Shown here: positions 11,519 through 28,436 of the stretch, piece after piece | How positions within the stretch are numbered: the stretch's first letter is position 1 | Layout: the number at the start of each line of letters is the position of its first letter | DNA from: Phycomyces nitens | Lineage: Eukaryota > Mucoromycota > Mucoromycetes > Mucorales > Phycomycetaceae | NCBI GenBank assembly: GCA_022702545.1 | Contig: JAHRBC010000005.1 | Coordinates: forward strand, 1,674,001-1,738,000 | DNA length: 64,000 bases | Direction of reading: 5' to 3' | Notes under the pieces: generated by a model | Databases searched by the model: none | The model's input: the letters and a program-made list of their open reading frames with translations, nothing else | What the model was told of the DNA's origin: nothing | Position numbers and translations under genes: made by a program

Positions 11519-13552
11519 ATGACAGCAGAAACAACAGAGACAATAGAACCAGCAGAACTCCAATGTCATTGCTCGAAATGCGGTTTGCTTTTCGTTCGAC
11601 ATTCTCAACTCAAGGGACATTCCAAAGAATATCATTCAGCCAAAGTTACAGTAACTTATCCCTTTACAGGTAAAAAAGAAAAAGAAAAACGGAGCGTTCC
11701 TATTGAGTATTATCACTAAAGCCTATCTGGATGATCTGCTATTTCAATCTATTTCGATCGACATGGATATCGTTGCTTATACTGCCCCTGACGAGTAGTT
11801 GCACCGACGGTTGTCTATCGTAGAGAGGATGGTACATTTCCATGCATCTGTGGAGGAAGCTATGCGACATCAAGCAGTTTTCGAAGGCACGTAAAGAAGA
11901 ACATCTGTCAAGGGACCCAACGTGCCGATACCTGTAAGCCAAAATAACAATAATTACAAAAGGAATAAGATTCTGCACACCATCATTGTTCGAGTCTTGT
12001 ACATCCATCGGCCTCAGGACAAACATGAATCAGACCAACACTGACAAGCTTGTTTATTTCAGCATCCCTGTACTCATCCAACGACGACGAAATCGAAGCA
12101 ACCGAAGACGAGAACCCGGATGGAGATGAAATGGAATCAGCCCTTGACATGGTGGATGCCAGATTGCCTCAGACCCTAAAGTTCCCTCTACATAGCTTGG
12201 AACCACCCGAGCAATCTCTCAGGAACTATGAACATGCCATTCTACATGCGTGTGGTGCAATGCATCTCGACCAAAACGAGGCAAAACGCCAAATCAAACT
12301 AATCGATGCATTGGATCTAAGGCCAATAGCATTGATAGACCAGGATGGAAACGAAGAGAACTGCCTGGCCAGCATTTCCGTCATCGAAAGACTATCATCC
12401 GCTCACTCAACCTTTGCATTCCATGAAGTCAATCCAACCAAGAAGAGGAGGCTCAACAGCACAGACAGCCTTATTACACACCCAGACATAAATTTAGACG
12501 CTTCTCTGTCGTATGTTATCGACAGCAGTCCTTATGCCCATACACTGCATTCTGAAGCCTACGTTGAATTGAGTTCAGACATCTGCGAATTGCTAAATAC
12601 TGACTGGTTACGGGAACCACAATTAAGATATTTCTGTGCACAGGTGTTTGCAGGCGCCATACTTCTCGAAAGCGAGACTGGCCAAGCCATGTTAGTGAAT
12701 TCAATCGAAGTGTATGGCAGGACAATCTCTCAAGATGTACATCATGAACGATTTTTGTCCAAAGACGAGACCATCCTCCCTTCATCCTTGCCTCCATTTG
12801 ACTCAATATATCCCAACGTCTGCGTGTCTTATCCAATGTACGCCAAGAATCGCTCACTTGTGATTGGCACAAAGACATTTGGAGGCTATATTACTTCTGG
12901 AGTGATGCTTAATGGCAAGAGTAAACCCGAGTTGGGTCCTTCTTTTTCACAGTTTGTATTGACAAAAAACCTGGCACACAACATCAAGATCTATATCAGC
13001 AAAAAATCATTTGAAGATGCACAGATCATAGCTAACAATCGCGACATAAAACAGCTTTATGGCTTTGACATCTTGTCACAGCTACGCAGCCTTCGTTCGC
13101 TTTTCCATTGCCCTTCTACCTACATTATGTGCCGTGCATCTTCTAGGCTGATGAATGGCCACGCTACCCGCCCATCGACAATATTCACTTTTGCTGACAG
13201 CGACAAGGCCCCCCTGGACTCGGATGCCCGGGTGGCGTCCGAACTCTTTCAGACGGTAGCATTAGCAGTGCTTCAAGGAGGCTATCAAAGCACGTTGGAA
13301 AAGGTTGACATTCAAAGACTACGCAAACGGTGTGAAGAAGGCGGAATTCACGACTGTCTTCAAAACATCCTTGACCTTTACCTTATGGTGGACGATTGCT
13401 CCTCAATCGCTATCCTCGGAAACCGAGCCTTGAATCTACAACTTACTAACTGCGCAGATTTGTTGTGGCCATCACTCGCAATAGCTAACGAGGCAGTTGT
13501 ACAAGCCATAGGCCACACTCTTGAAAAAGCATCTGCTTTTGACACTGTATAA
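11519..13552 (+). CDS. C2H2 zinc-finger protein, three exons, 591 residues
   Basis: Exons 11519-11669, 11799-11933 and 12063-13552. Both introns are 129 nt, GT-AG, and keep the frame (1776 coding bases). Finger 1 is C-x2-C-x12-H-x4-H in exon 1 (CSKCGLLFV, then HSKEYH). Exon 2 has a C-x-C-x12-H-x5-C finger (FPCICGG, then RRHVKKNIC). An acidic linker (DDEIEATEDENPDGDE) follows, then about 450 residues without a recognised domain, uninterrupted by stops. This points to a nuclear DNA-binding protein whose large C-terminal part belongs to a family I cannot name. Without splicing, three in-frame stops would separate the fingers, so the 11670-11798 intron decides the model. No neighbour suggests a function. 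Confidence 0.75.
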
Positions 13553-13854
13553 TTTCATTTTATCTCAATATTCACCCAATAATGAATCTAGATTGGATTG
13601 AATACGCCAATTGTTATCTTCTTCACTGGCCATTAAAGTAATCATAAAAGCATCATTACGACACGACTCTAGAGAAAACAATATTCATAATCAATAGTTC
13701 CACTCTCATCATTTCCCTGAAAATTTGAATCATGCTAGGCACAGAATGCAAATATATTATATATTTTAAAATGTTATATACAAAAGGCAGCATTACGAAG
13801 ATATAAGAAAGGCCATTAGTTTGTTGGTGTTGGTGTTTTGTTGTTGGTAGTTAA

Positions 13855-17596
<3,742 letters not shown>

Positions 17597-19034
17597 GGTT
17601 AACAATTGGATCGCGTTGGTGGTATGCAAAGAGTCCAAAGAGCGGAACAAGAAGACGGATTATTTTTTATTATTTTTTTATTTAATTGGGTAGGTGGGTG
17701 GCTCAAGGGCGTCACAGCTTGAAATAAGTTTTTTCTTCTTCTTTTTTGGTAAAGCTTTAGAAATAAGCAATTGACTGAAAAACAAACCAAGGACAACATG
17801 GTTATATTACCAGAAATCCAGTGTACAGTACAGTACATTTGATGTGTAAAAGTATGGTTTTGACTCCTGGTCTTTATAGCTGGTATCATACAAGTCCCGC
17901 CTTTCTTGTGGACACCACTCCGAACATCCCAGCCACCCACTTTATTAGTAGTTTAAAGAAGCCCTTTATATCTCGAGAGAATATTTATTTTTAGTTGTTC
18001 AGTCATAATCTAGCCATTCTCAGGTTAATCAATTGCTTTGTTGTCTATTGGATAAAAGTAACAATGTAATGCTTGGATTCAATAGCATTAGATATTCTAT
18101 TATAGATCTATAAAATCCATAAAATCAAGGGGTAAGTTCTAAAGGACTCTTTGGGAGGATCATGTTGAGTGTATGTTTGCAACAGAATCAAATCCATGGC
18201 ACCATTTCATGTATATATATAAAAAAGGCACCGATAAACAGTATAGGATATCAAGGTAGGATGATTTAGGCAAGTTTATATCATCTCCAAGACTCTTGAC
18301 ACAAGAGGATCAATCAGACTAGTGTTTCGTACTACGATCCCTCATACCCAATTAAATAACTCTGTATGCCGTCGGTTACATTAGTATTTTTTGATCACAA
18401 AAGGGAGATGGCAGAAACATTCTTGCTCACTATCAAATAAATATGCTTTTCCCAATCAAACATCTGTTATCTCTCCATGCTTAATAGTAAGAATGAAAAG
18501 AAGAAGAAAAAGGTAATTATAGCAGTAGTGAGTTTAGGACAGATTGCAGCAGAACCCCAGAAAACGCAACAATCAAAGCGCCGTTTAAAACAGAAATCGC
18601 AAATAAGCCAAGGCATTTTGCGCAAAAAGTACGAATTCCTGTGCCAATTTGGCGGGTGAAGATCAATGTTGCACTTGAGACGAACAATTAAAACTCAATA
18701 CCTCGTTGTGGACTTCCCAATATGATTTGCAGAAGCCAAAAAAAAACAAAATATCATCATTTGATCGCTTAGTTTGACCTCTACTTGTCTTGTCTTTTGT
18801 GCCTTTTCTCCATCTCTTCTGTCTCTCTTCTCTCCTTTATTTTTTATTTTATTTTTTTACATATTTTCATTTCCTTTTTTTTTATTTTATTTCTTGTCTC
18901 TTATTTTCACTTCTTCTTCTTCTTCTTCTTCTTTCATTCTTTTCTTGTAACGCCTTCTTTTTTTGACTATTAAAAAAAAACTTCCTTGCCGCTCCTTATC
19001 TTCTTTTTATATTCAAACCTGATACCTCACTGCA
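17597..19034. promoter_or_regulatory. divergent intergenic region mcm6 / SSD1-type gene
   Basis: About 1.4 kb between two divergently transcribed starts. The SSD1 side (18780-19020) is a long pyrimidine tract of CTT/TTTC runs, which probably includes the 5' UTR and promoter. No other gene is supported. A lysine-rich open frame at 18477-18659 has no evidence of being coding. Confidence 0.5.
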
Positions 19035-22000
19035 ATGGACCATCACCTCGAGACACTGGAGCACCAGACAGCCCCGGAGAGTACGCGCGGGTTGTTTGAT
19101 CCACCTGAGCAAAAGGTAAACATTACACCACACTCCATCAAGCAGAATCATGCTTCTAATTACCCACAGCCCATTATGAGAAACTCTTCTGCAGACAACC
19201 GTCGGTCGTTCCATGTGTTTGGCCCGGGGCTCGAAAGCACTCGCCTCCGCCAGAGCCAACCCCCGGCCACAGGCAACAACGGCCAGGCTCATCGTGGCCA
19301 CCAGCGTTCGCGGTCTGCCATCACGTCGGACATGCTATCCAATCATGGTGGCCGTCGGAACATTGGACTGCAGACTTTAACAGAAGAGAATCCAGAGAAA
19401 CAGCAGCAGCGGGAAGAGGCAGGACGCTCGGTTACCATTGACAAGCTCCAATCGATGATCAATGTAATGCGCACTATCCCACCCACCAAGGATGAGCCGG
19501 TCCGCCAAGGAGGACACCGCAAGCAGCAGTCCATGTCTGCCCTTTCCTTTGGTCCTGTTCCCCCAAAGAGAATGTCCTATGGTGGCGATGCACAATCGAT
19601 GCTCCAAAGCTCAGTCCAGGATTTGCGCTCCATCGACAAGAATGACAGGAGACGCAGCGTACGCAACAGCAGCATTTCGGAACACAACGACGACGATGCC
19701 TTCATGTCCCGCGAAGCAGCCCTTGCTGAGGCAGAAGCCAAACTGACGGGCACTTTTAAGAGAGAACCTGATATGCGACGGAACTCTGGCATGCGCTATG
19801 GGCTAGACGAACAAAGCTCGTCTTCGTCCAGAAACAGCTTCAATGGAAACAGCTTCAATGGAAACAGCTTCAATGGAAACAACCGTCGTTTCTCTGAATC
19901 AGGACCTCTTGACACGCCTCCAATCACAACCAACAAGCGGATGTCTCTACAGCTGCCCACTCTCACCGAAAACAGCGAAGAAGGTGCTCGGACCGGCCGT
20001 CGCATCCAGTTCAACAAGCCTCTCAATCTTGTACCCGAAGACAAAAAGACTCATTCTCGCCGCTCGTCACGCAACTTTGACTATGACTGGCGATCATCCT
20101 CTTCTATCAACAACCCTGTCCCTTGTTCTCCCCGCTCCTCCCGCGCTTCCTTCAACCTCTTGGTTCCCTTTACTCCCACCAAAGTCAACTTTGCCAGAGA
20201 CGACGCCAACCCTCACCAACGTCGACCCTTGTTCATCGCCCATTTGCCATTTTCTGCTCTGACTCCCCTTTTCCGCTCCCGTAACTTGGTACGCGGTCTG
20301 CTCAGAGTCAACAAACGCAATCGCAGTGATGCCTATGTGGCCTGCGAAGATCTCGATGCTGATATCTATGTGTGTGGTTCCCGCGATCGCAACCGTGCTC
20401 TTGAAGGTGATGTGGTTGCAATCCGCCTGGTTGATGTAGAGAAAATCCTCCGCGAAAAGAGAGAAAAGGAAGAAGCCAAACTTACCCGTAATGGCGGGCA
20501 TGTCCGCGTGCGTCAACCAGATGAAGAAGACGAAAACGAAATCATCTTTGGTGGTGATGAAGATGTAGACACCGTAAAGCCAAAATATTGCGGTGTAGTG
20601 GTAGCTATTCTCGAACGTGCTCAGAACCAAGTATTCTCGGGTACCTTGACCTTGATGCGTCCCAACAACAAGCGTGCTCAGGAAGAAAAGGCTGCCGAAG
20701 AAGCTGGCCAGGACACCGGCCGCAGAGAGACCCCACGTATCGTCTGGTTCAAGGCTACTGACAAGCGTGTGCCCTTGATCGCCATTCCCATCGAACAAGC
20801 ACCAACCAACTTTGTCGAGAATAACGAAGCCTATGCTGACCGTCTGTTTGTTGGCTCAATTAAACGTTGGCCCATCACCTCTCTTCATCCTTTTGGCACC
20901 CTTGAACGCGAGTTGGGTCATATCACCGATCTGCCTGTCCAGACAATGGCCATCTTGGCTGATAACAATGTTACTGACATGCCCTTTGCTGAGCAGGTCA
21001 TGCTTTGTTTGCCTCCAATGCCTTATAGCCTCCCCACGGATACTTCTGACAATCAGCGTCGTGATTTGCGCTCTACCCGTATATTTACTCTTGATCCTGA
21101 AAACTCCCGGGTATTGGACGATGCGTTCTCGATTGAAAAGTTGGGAGATGGCCTTTACGAAATCGGTGTCCATGTCAGTGATGTCGCTTACTTTATCAAG
21201 CCACACTCTCCTCTTGACAAGGAAGCCCGTGCCAGAGCAGTTCGTGTTGAGCTCATGCATAAGAATGTTCCCATGCTGCCTACCGAACTCACCGAACAAG
21301 TCACCAACCTTGTCCCCAACGAGTCTAGATATGCATTCTCTGTCATTTGGAAGATAAGTTCTCGAGGTGTTGTCTGCGATACATGGTTTGGCAAGACTAT
21401 TATCAGGTAAGAAAAGAGATCAAGGCAATGAAATCAAGTGTGTATTTTAAAGGAATGATGATCCTGATTGTTGTATTGTGTTATATAGATCGTGTGCACA
21501 GCTGTCTTATCAGCAAGGTCAGGAAGCAATCGAAGGTCGCTCGATCCCTGGTCTGGAAGACGTTGCAGTAGAGCAGGACATTCGAACTCTCTATGATATT
21601 GCTACCAACCTGCGCGAAACTCGTTTTGCTGATGGTGCTCTTTCCCAAAAGATTGATGAACTTGAATTTGAAAGTGGTCCTGATAGTGTTCCCACTTCCA
21701 TCTCCACCAAGTCCGAGCTTCCTGTCTCCAAGATCATCAAGGAACTACACCTCTTGGCAAACTATTACGTTGCCCAGCGTATCACCAGCTGTATGCCAGA
21801 ACAGGCCTTGTTACGTCGCCATGCTCCTCCTCTTGACCGTAAGATCCGTGAGTTACAAGTCTATGCCGACCGCTTCCTTGGCGTCTCTCTTGACATCACC
21901 GATGCCCACACCATTGAGAGCTCGATTGAATCCATTCAGGACCCTACTCTTCGTAAGCTCGTCTCTGTCTTGGTCCTCAAGACCCTCAGCCCTCCAAAGT

Positions 22001-22902
22001 ACTTTTGCACCGGTACACTGGACATCACCAAATTCTCCCACTACGCATCCAACGTTCCTCTCTTTAGTCATTTCACGGCTCCTTCTAGTCGGTTTGTCGA
22101 TATCATTGTCCACCGTCAACTCGAGGCTGCTCTTTCTGACACTCGTTTCTATCTTGACCGTGACAATGTTCAAAAGCTTGCCCAGCACTCCAACGTCAAG
22201 AGAGAAGCCAGTTTGTATGCTCGTGCTCAGAGCAATCTGCTCTTCCTTGCTTTGCATCTCAACAGTCTGGCCCAGCAGAATGCTGACCGAGTTGTCTATC
22301 GCCAGGGTATTGTTGTGGCTGTATTTGAGAACTCTTTCGATGTCATGGTGCCTGAACTCAATATGGAGAAGCGTATCCATATCGTCAGTCTCCCCATGCG
22401 CCAGCGCCCTATGTATGACCCTGTAAACCAAAGTTTGACCATGTACTGGAAGAAGGGTGTCGATACATTCACCGGTGAACAGCATCAGTGGGCTGCTGGA
22501 GGTTCAGATGAAGAGTATGATGATCTCGATGACGAAGCTCTTTTGGCTGAAATGGCCGAAGAAGAAGAAGCCGAGCTGGTTGGAATGCGTTCTGAGCGCT
22601 CGTTCAAGGCGCTTTCTATTCATGACAATAATTCATTCCAGTATCGCGGCAGTATCAACAACATGGCCTCTACTAATCATAATACAACCAATAACTCTGC
22701 CAACGGTTCAGTCAACAAGCGCATGTCTATCAGCCGTGCCAGACTCTCTGACGGCTCCAGCTATGGACCTGATCAGGGTGTTCAGACCATCAAGGCTCTT
22801 GACAAAATTCACGTTATGCTTACAATCGAGATGGTTCGTACACCTCCTTTGATCCGTATCCTGGCCGCCAACCCTACCCTCCATAAAACAACCTTCCGTT
22901 AA
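19035..22902 (+). CDS. SSD1: SSD1-type RNA-binding protein (RNase II-like pseudonuclease)
   Basis: Two exons, 19035-21406 and 21489-22902, with a verified 82-nt intron (AG/gtaagaa...tatatag/A restores Arg-Ser-Cys). The product is about 1260 residues. The N-terminal 350 residues are low-complexity and rich in Ser/Asn/Arg/Gln, followed by OB/cold-shock-like modules (from about RRPLFIAHLPF) and an RNB domain. Ssd1 proteins bind cell-wall mRNAs and repress their translation. The RNB signature reads LDPENSRVLDDAFS. Active RNase II/Dis3 enzymes have an acidic residue where this protein has Val, so it lacks a complete metal site. This fits the known pseudonuclease status of the Ssd1 family. The C-terminus resumes after an acidic Ser/Asn-rich insert. 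It converges on the glycyl-tRNA synthetase gene. Confidence 0.9.
19833..19877 (+). repeat. 15-bp in-frame tandem repeat (x3) in SSD1-type gene
   Basis: Three perfect copies of AACAGCTTCAATGGA encode Asn-Ser-Phe-Asn-Gly three times in the disordered N-terminus. Identity at the DNA level suggests recent slippage, so the copy number is probably polymorphic. Confidence 0.85.
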
Positions 22903-23250
22903 AAAAAATATTCGTTATATATATATATCGAGGTATTATTATTTCTTTTGTGCATTGTTACTTTATATAAAGTACAACTCTTCTTTTTTCATATATCTAT
23001 CTGTTTCTTTTTTGTTTTGTTTATATCCCATTGTATACATTTTATACCTCTTGTTCCTGTATCGTACTTTATGTTTTGTCCTTCTTAATGGAAGGAACAA
23101 AAGGTATTAAAAAGAACTCAACAAATACATTCCATTAAAATGTGCCTTTGGAAAAATCAAATTTATTTATGTGGGTTATTTTAATATCTTGTAAATTACA
23201 ACAAAAAAAAGAGAGAGAGGGAAAACTCGAGGGGTGTGTAGTATTTTAGT

Positions 23251-25855
23251 TTAGCTGGTCTCATCCTTGATCAACTTGACAATCTTCTCAAAGGTGTCAC
23301 GGATCTGCTCAGTAGAATCACGGAAACGGAGAGTGACAGTGCCATCTTCGACAGTCTGGAAATCAATTGTGACAGCATAAGGAATACCGAGCTCATCATT
23401 ACGAGAGTAGCGACGACCAATTGATGCCTTGCTGTCATCAGTGCGGGTGGAGATACCGTTCTTACGGAGCTCACGAGAGAACTTGTACACGAAAGGATCA
23501 AAGGCAGTGTTACCAGACAAAGGCAACAAACAGCACTTGAAGGGAGCGACGATGGAGGGGAAAGACAAGACGTTACGAGCCTCGTCGTCACCACGAACCC
23601 ACCAGCTGTGCTCCAAAAGAGAGTAGAGAATACGGCCAATACCGAACGAAGGCTCGATAACACTAGGAGTGTATTCACGGACTAAGGGGATGATTAACAT
23701 CATTTCATAACATGCTTATTAGATTTGTATTTACCATATTCAGTGACAGTGCCCTTCTTGACGGACACATCGTCTTTGGAAACCTCAAAGGACTCCTTGC
23801 CAACGACAACGGTGGACTTGCCAGTGGTCTCAAAGTCCTTTTGGAGCTTGACGTAGCAAGCATCAGTGTAGGACAACAAAGCCTCCTCTACAGCCTTTGC
23901 GCTCTTCTTGTACTTGGGACCAAAGGTCTTCTTGTTGATCTCAACCTGCCACTGTTCAATGACACGGGGCTCGGTAAGCTGCTCACGTACAACGAGCTTC
24001 TCCTTGGTGCGGGCAGAGTGCACAGTCAAGTCATAAGCGGAACGATCAGCACAACCAACACACTCGATCCAACCCTATTGAAATAAAGTCAATTACTCTG
24101 CCAAATGTTTTCATGAGCACTAACTATCCAACTTACGTAGCTGGTCTGGATCTCAGCATCCCAACAATCGCAGGCATAATGGGCCATCTCGTTGTCCATG
24201 TGCTGACGGAATCTAAGACGTTCGCGCTTGATACCAATCTTCATCAAGAACAAGTAGATACGGGCAATGAAGTAACCGAGGGTCTCATTGTCAATGACTT
24301 TCTATAGATCCAAAAATATACCAATCTCTTGTCAGTAATCTTTAATACTCGACATTATCTATACTAAGTTTCAGCATCATTACCTTGGAGACAGCTTCAC
24401 CAATGGTCATCTCGACAGTGGCGGTCTTGCCACTCAACTGGACATCCTTGGGAAGAATGGAAATCTTGATATCCTTGACATCGTTAAAGTGCTTGTGGGA
24501 CTTGTCTTCGGGATCGACATAGTGCTCGATCTCAGCCATGGTGAATTCACTGTTTTTATATATATATAAAAATATAAATGTCAATATTCAAGACGATCTT
24601 TTGGATACTCAATTTAAATATCCAAGATATACCATACCGAACACGCAAAAGACCAGAGCGAGGAGAGATCTCGTTACGGAAGGAACGACCGATCTGGGCA
24701 GAAGCAAAAGGCATCTTTTCGTTGTTGAACTCCAAGAGCTTCTTAAAGTTGACAAACTGACCCTGAGCAGTTTCGGGGCGCAAAAAACTAATAAAAACAC
24801 GTATTGTTAAATTGATTCTGGATTCCCACGTATCTCTTTAACCGTTATCTCTGTAGAATCTTACCCCTTGAGTTGACCAGTAGGACCAATGTTGCTCTCA
24901 AACATAAGGTTGAATTCTTGGGGAGTAGACAACTCGTTGCCACTTTCGGGAGAACGGATATCCATCTTCTTCATGATCTCAGCCAATTGCTCACCACCAA
25001 AGTTGTCGATCTGGGCAAGAGTCTCCTCATAAAGCTTGACATCATCGTCAGAAAGCTTGACAGCGACAACAGTACCCTTCTTCTTCTTCTTCTTGGGATC
25101 CTTGGCCTTTTCAGCCTCGGATTTGGCAGCAGCCTCGGCAGCAACAGCAGCGGCTCCAGCCTCAGCAGCACGGGCATCGCGGTTACCCTGGAGGCGGGCC
25201 TCGAGTACGGCTTCAACTACGTGGTCAGCTCTAAAGATTTCACCGTTCTTAAGGTCCTTGCACATCCAATCAGCGAACTTGTCAACATGACCAGATGTCT
25301 TGAGGACATCATAGGTGGTCATGATAGAGGTATCAACTTCGAGCATTTCCTCCTCCAAAACAAAGTGATTGCGCCAGACGTTGATGATGTTGTTCATCAA
25401 TGCACAGCCAGACGGGCCATAATCGTAAAGACCAGCGACACCTTTTTTTTTATAAAAAATAAATAAAGTAAGTTATGCAGAAAAGTTGAGGTATTTATAC
25501 TGTTTCTTTTTCTTTTTTAAAAAAAAGGTAAGCTTACCGCCATAGATCTGGAAAGAAGGAGCGTAAAAGAAACGCTTGGTAACGAGTTGCTAAAAGGTTT
25601 AACAGAACAGGACAGGACAGGACAGAACAAAGGAAAGGACAAGACGTGTCATTTAAAGTTATAATGCAATATTTAGACAGAGTATATTTGTACGAGTTGA
25701 TTCAGAACTGATATTCTTACTTCGAGTGCACTTCTATCAAAGGGCTTGGATTCCATATTGTAATTATAAGGAGAAGAAGAAGTATAATCCGGTTCCTTAT
25801 ATAGAGCGCGAAACAGGTTCCTTGTAAAAAGTTCGATCAAAGCCACCAATTGCAT
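23251..25855 (-). CDS. GRS1: glycyl-tRNA synthetase, class II, probably dual-targeted
   Basis: Charges tRNA-Gly. Stop at 23251-23253, about seven introns. Class II motif 2 is seen as [15 protein letters not shown], motif 3 as [17 protein letters not shown], and the anticodon-binding domain is C-terminal ([10 protein letters not shown]...[12 protein letters not shown]). An insertion rich in Ala/Lys (about 25,230-25,070) interrupts the core, as in eukaryotic GlyRS. Two in-frame ATGs exist: 25756 ([12 protein letters not shown]) and 25855, 33 codons upstream. The extra segment, [20 protein letters not shown] and onward, is hydrophobic and basic, like a mitochondrial presequence. Eukaryotic GlyRS is commonly made in two compartments from one gene. 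Downstream-start use by leaky scanning is my inference. An intron near 25603-25640 carries ACAGG-type tandem repeats. Confidence 0.93.
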
Positions 25856-27302
25856 TTCAATCAGTGTGACTACACCCTTTTTCCGCAGTCTTCCCGCAAG
25901 AAAATCGAATCATGGGGAATCTGCAGCTATTTGAAGAGCAATAATAGGTTTATGGATAATGGCATCTTTGTACTCTTTGAATCAAAAGTTGGTTTATTCA
26001 GTCTTACCATACAAGAGGTACTTTAAAAGTATGGCGCGTATATCTTCATATACACAAGTATAAATGAGAATTGGTACACCGTTTTTGAGTTTCTAAAAAC
26101 AATTATTTGTAAAATGTCTTTTTTCCTTTATCAGTCAAACTGATTTCTCTCATTAGAGCCAAAAGATGTGTCATTATGAATGATGGCTACACAAAGAATG
26201 AATGAATTGAATACAAACGTCTATTTAAGAATATATAACATATCTAAAGGGTCCAAACACAAGATACCCATAAACTATAATATGTAATGAATAGGATCAT
26301 TGTGTAGAAACCAGATGTTTGATAGTATGGAGCCTCTAGATATCCTTTACAGGGTCTACAATACTTGTGTTTGTGGATAAATCCTATATCCAGAATCTAA
26401 TACAAGTCTTGATCTATGATTATTATAGGCACTGCCGGATCATACAGTAATAAAGAAGCCTGCAATCCAAAAAAAAATTAATATATGCAAGGTGGCCAAG
26501 TGCATGTATTATCAAGAATAAAGGAGTGAAATTCTTGGCTCTAAACGATTAATGTAAAATAATAATGTAGTTGTATTCCAGAAACATTGCTAATCAAATA
26601 TATGATTGTGTCTAATATTCCAACCAGCTGCCTATGTCTCTGGTATTATAGCATTACAATGCTTGATATACAATTGTTTCTGAAAACCATGTTGTCAAAA
26701 AAAAAGGAACACCTTGATTACGATTCCCGTCAATAAAAAAAATTGGAAATAGTGTGATTTGCATTGGAATACACCTGAATTTGTTATGGCAAAGTCTCCA
26801 GACATGATTATTAGTATCCAACTGCATGTTCTATATTGGAATCTTTGTACATGGTACTTTATAAAATGTAAATAAAAGCGCACTTTTTTTTCAAAAAGAT
26901 AGAGAATGATGTATATCTCTAATGGATAGCTGCTACTTTAAATTATTGTTATCAGTCTTCAACTTTATAAGCTACAGAATCCAAGGCTAACCGCATTATC
27001 CCTTTTTGACCTTTTCAAACTAGAGTTCTACTCTCAATTGCCTTTTCTTCCTTTGAGAATTGATCCATCTCTCACCATTCACTTGTCTCATTAGTATATC
27101 TTTATTAGAACCCCTGGGTGAGACCTTTTTAAGGGTTGAGGATATTATGACCAGCTTTTTAGCTTGTTTTGATTCTTCCAACTATAGATTACATATCGTA
27201 GTTGAATGCACCTGTGGCTATGTCTTTAGATATTACTTTGAGTCTTTCCCATTAATGCTCTCTAGCCATAGCTACTGTTTAATAGAGAATCAGTAATTGT
27301 CG

Positions 27303-27342
<40 letters not shown>

Positions 27343-28436
27343 TGTAATCCAATGACAATTGTTTTAATTCACTATTTATTTGCACCAACCGATATTCTTA
27401 CATTATTATATTCTTTCTTATGGTCTTGTCTCTCCTTTTGTCCCAAGTAAATGACCCTTTTTTATCCATTCTTTTCATTTTAGTTGTAGAATAACTATAC
27501 ATGACACTTTCCTTTTTTGGTAAATGTGTTACCATTATCCGCACTTGGAGGCACAGACCTCATTCTTACTCTTTCTTAAAATTAGACACATCAAACTTTA
27601 TCTTATGTTTTATTGTAGATCTTACTAAATTTACTATTTATATATTGTATCTATATTTTATATCAGATAAGCATTAATATAAATACCGAGGTCTTCTTAG
27701 ATATATATAACTATCAAATATATCTTACGATTTTCTAAAGGACATTTTCAGCACCCGTAGAAAGTTAAATAGCAGATCTAGATATATTACGTAACAATTT
27801 TACAAAACGGGCAAGATGTCCAAAATATAAAGACACTGAATAAAAAATCCGAAAACAGACGTCGAAAAGTGAAGTTATTTTGATAAGAAAAAAGAAAAGA
27901 AAAGAAATCTGTTTATCAAATACAATTATCTAATGTGAGAAACAATTGTACTCATTTTCGCTGCTTTTATCGTTTTCTCTTTACCTATTTTATTTTGCTA
28001 ATACATTTATACAAGTGAATTTACAGATAAATAATACAACTTTTTAGTCTTTAAGGTTCAGAAAGCTATAGTAAGTCTAAGCCAAGATGTACAGACAAAA
28101 AGAAAGAAAGATGGCGCCCAATAAAGTACCTTGGCCTCTATCTAACTTGAACTACACATAGTTTAATATAAAAGCCAAATGAAATTTCAATAAATTGATA
28201 TCTCGATTTGATCAAGGTAATGGGGTTTTTTTTGTCAAGTCAAATCTGAAAGATTTTTGGCTTATTCACGAAACTCTCTATTGTACTCAAAATTACAAAT
28301 AGTTTCTATAGAGAAAACGAGAGCGGGAACTAGTTGCAAGGTCATTGTATCCCTTATTTTAGTACGTTGATTAATATTCTAGAAATACTTTGGTATTTCT
28401 TCAGGTGGCAGCCCAAGGTTTGTTGCACGTTTGTTG
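25856..28436. other. AT-rich gene-poor stretch with (TA)n microsatellite
   Basis: No gene recognised in 2.6 kb. A pure TA dinucleotide run of about 37 bases lies at 27304-27340. Stops are dense in all frames. Confidence 0.5.

Noticed and set aside
11739..12026. Minus-strand frame opposite the zinc-finger gene
   Set aside because: Antisense shadow of verified exons and introns.
18477..18659. Lysine-rich 60-codon frame upstream of the SSD1-type gene
   Set aside because: Composed of poly-A-derived Lys codons in a promoter region, with no conserved feature.
27304..27340. (TA)n tract as a replication origin or cruciform element
   Set aside because: Simple microsatellites of this kind are common in this AT-rich DNA and nothing around it supports a function.
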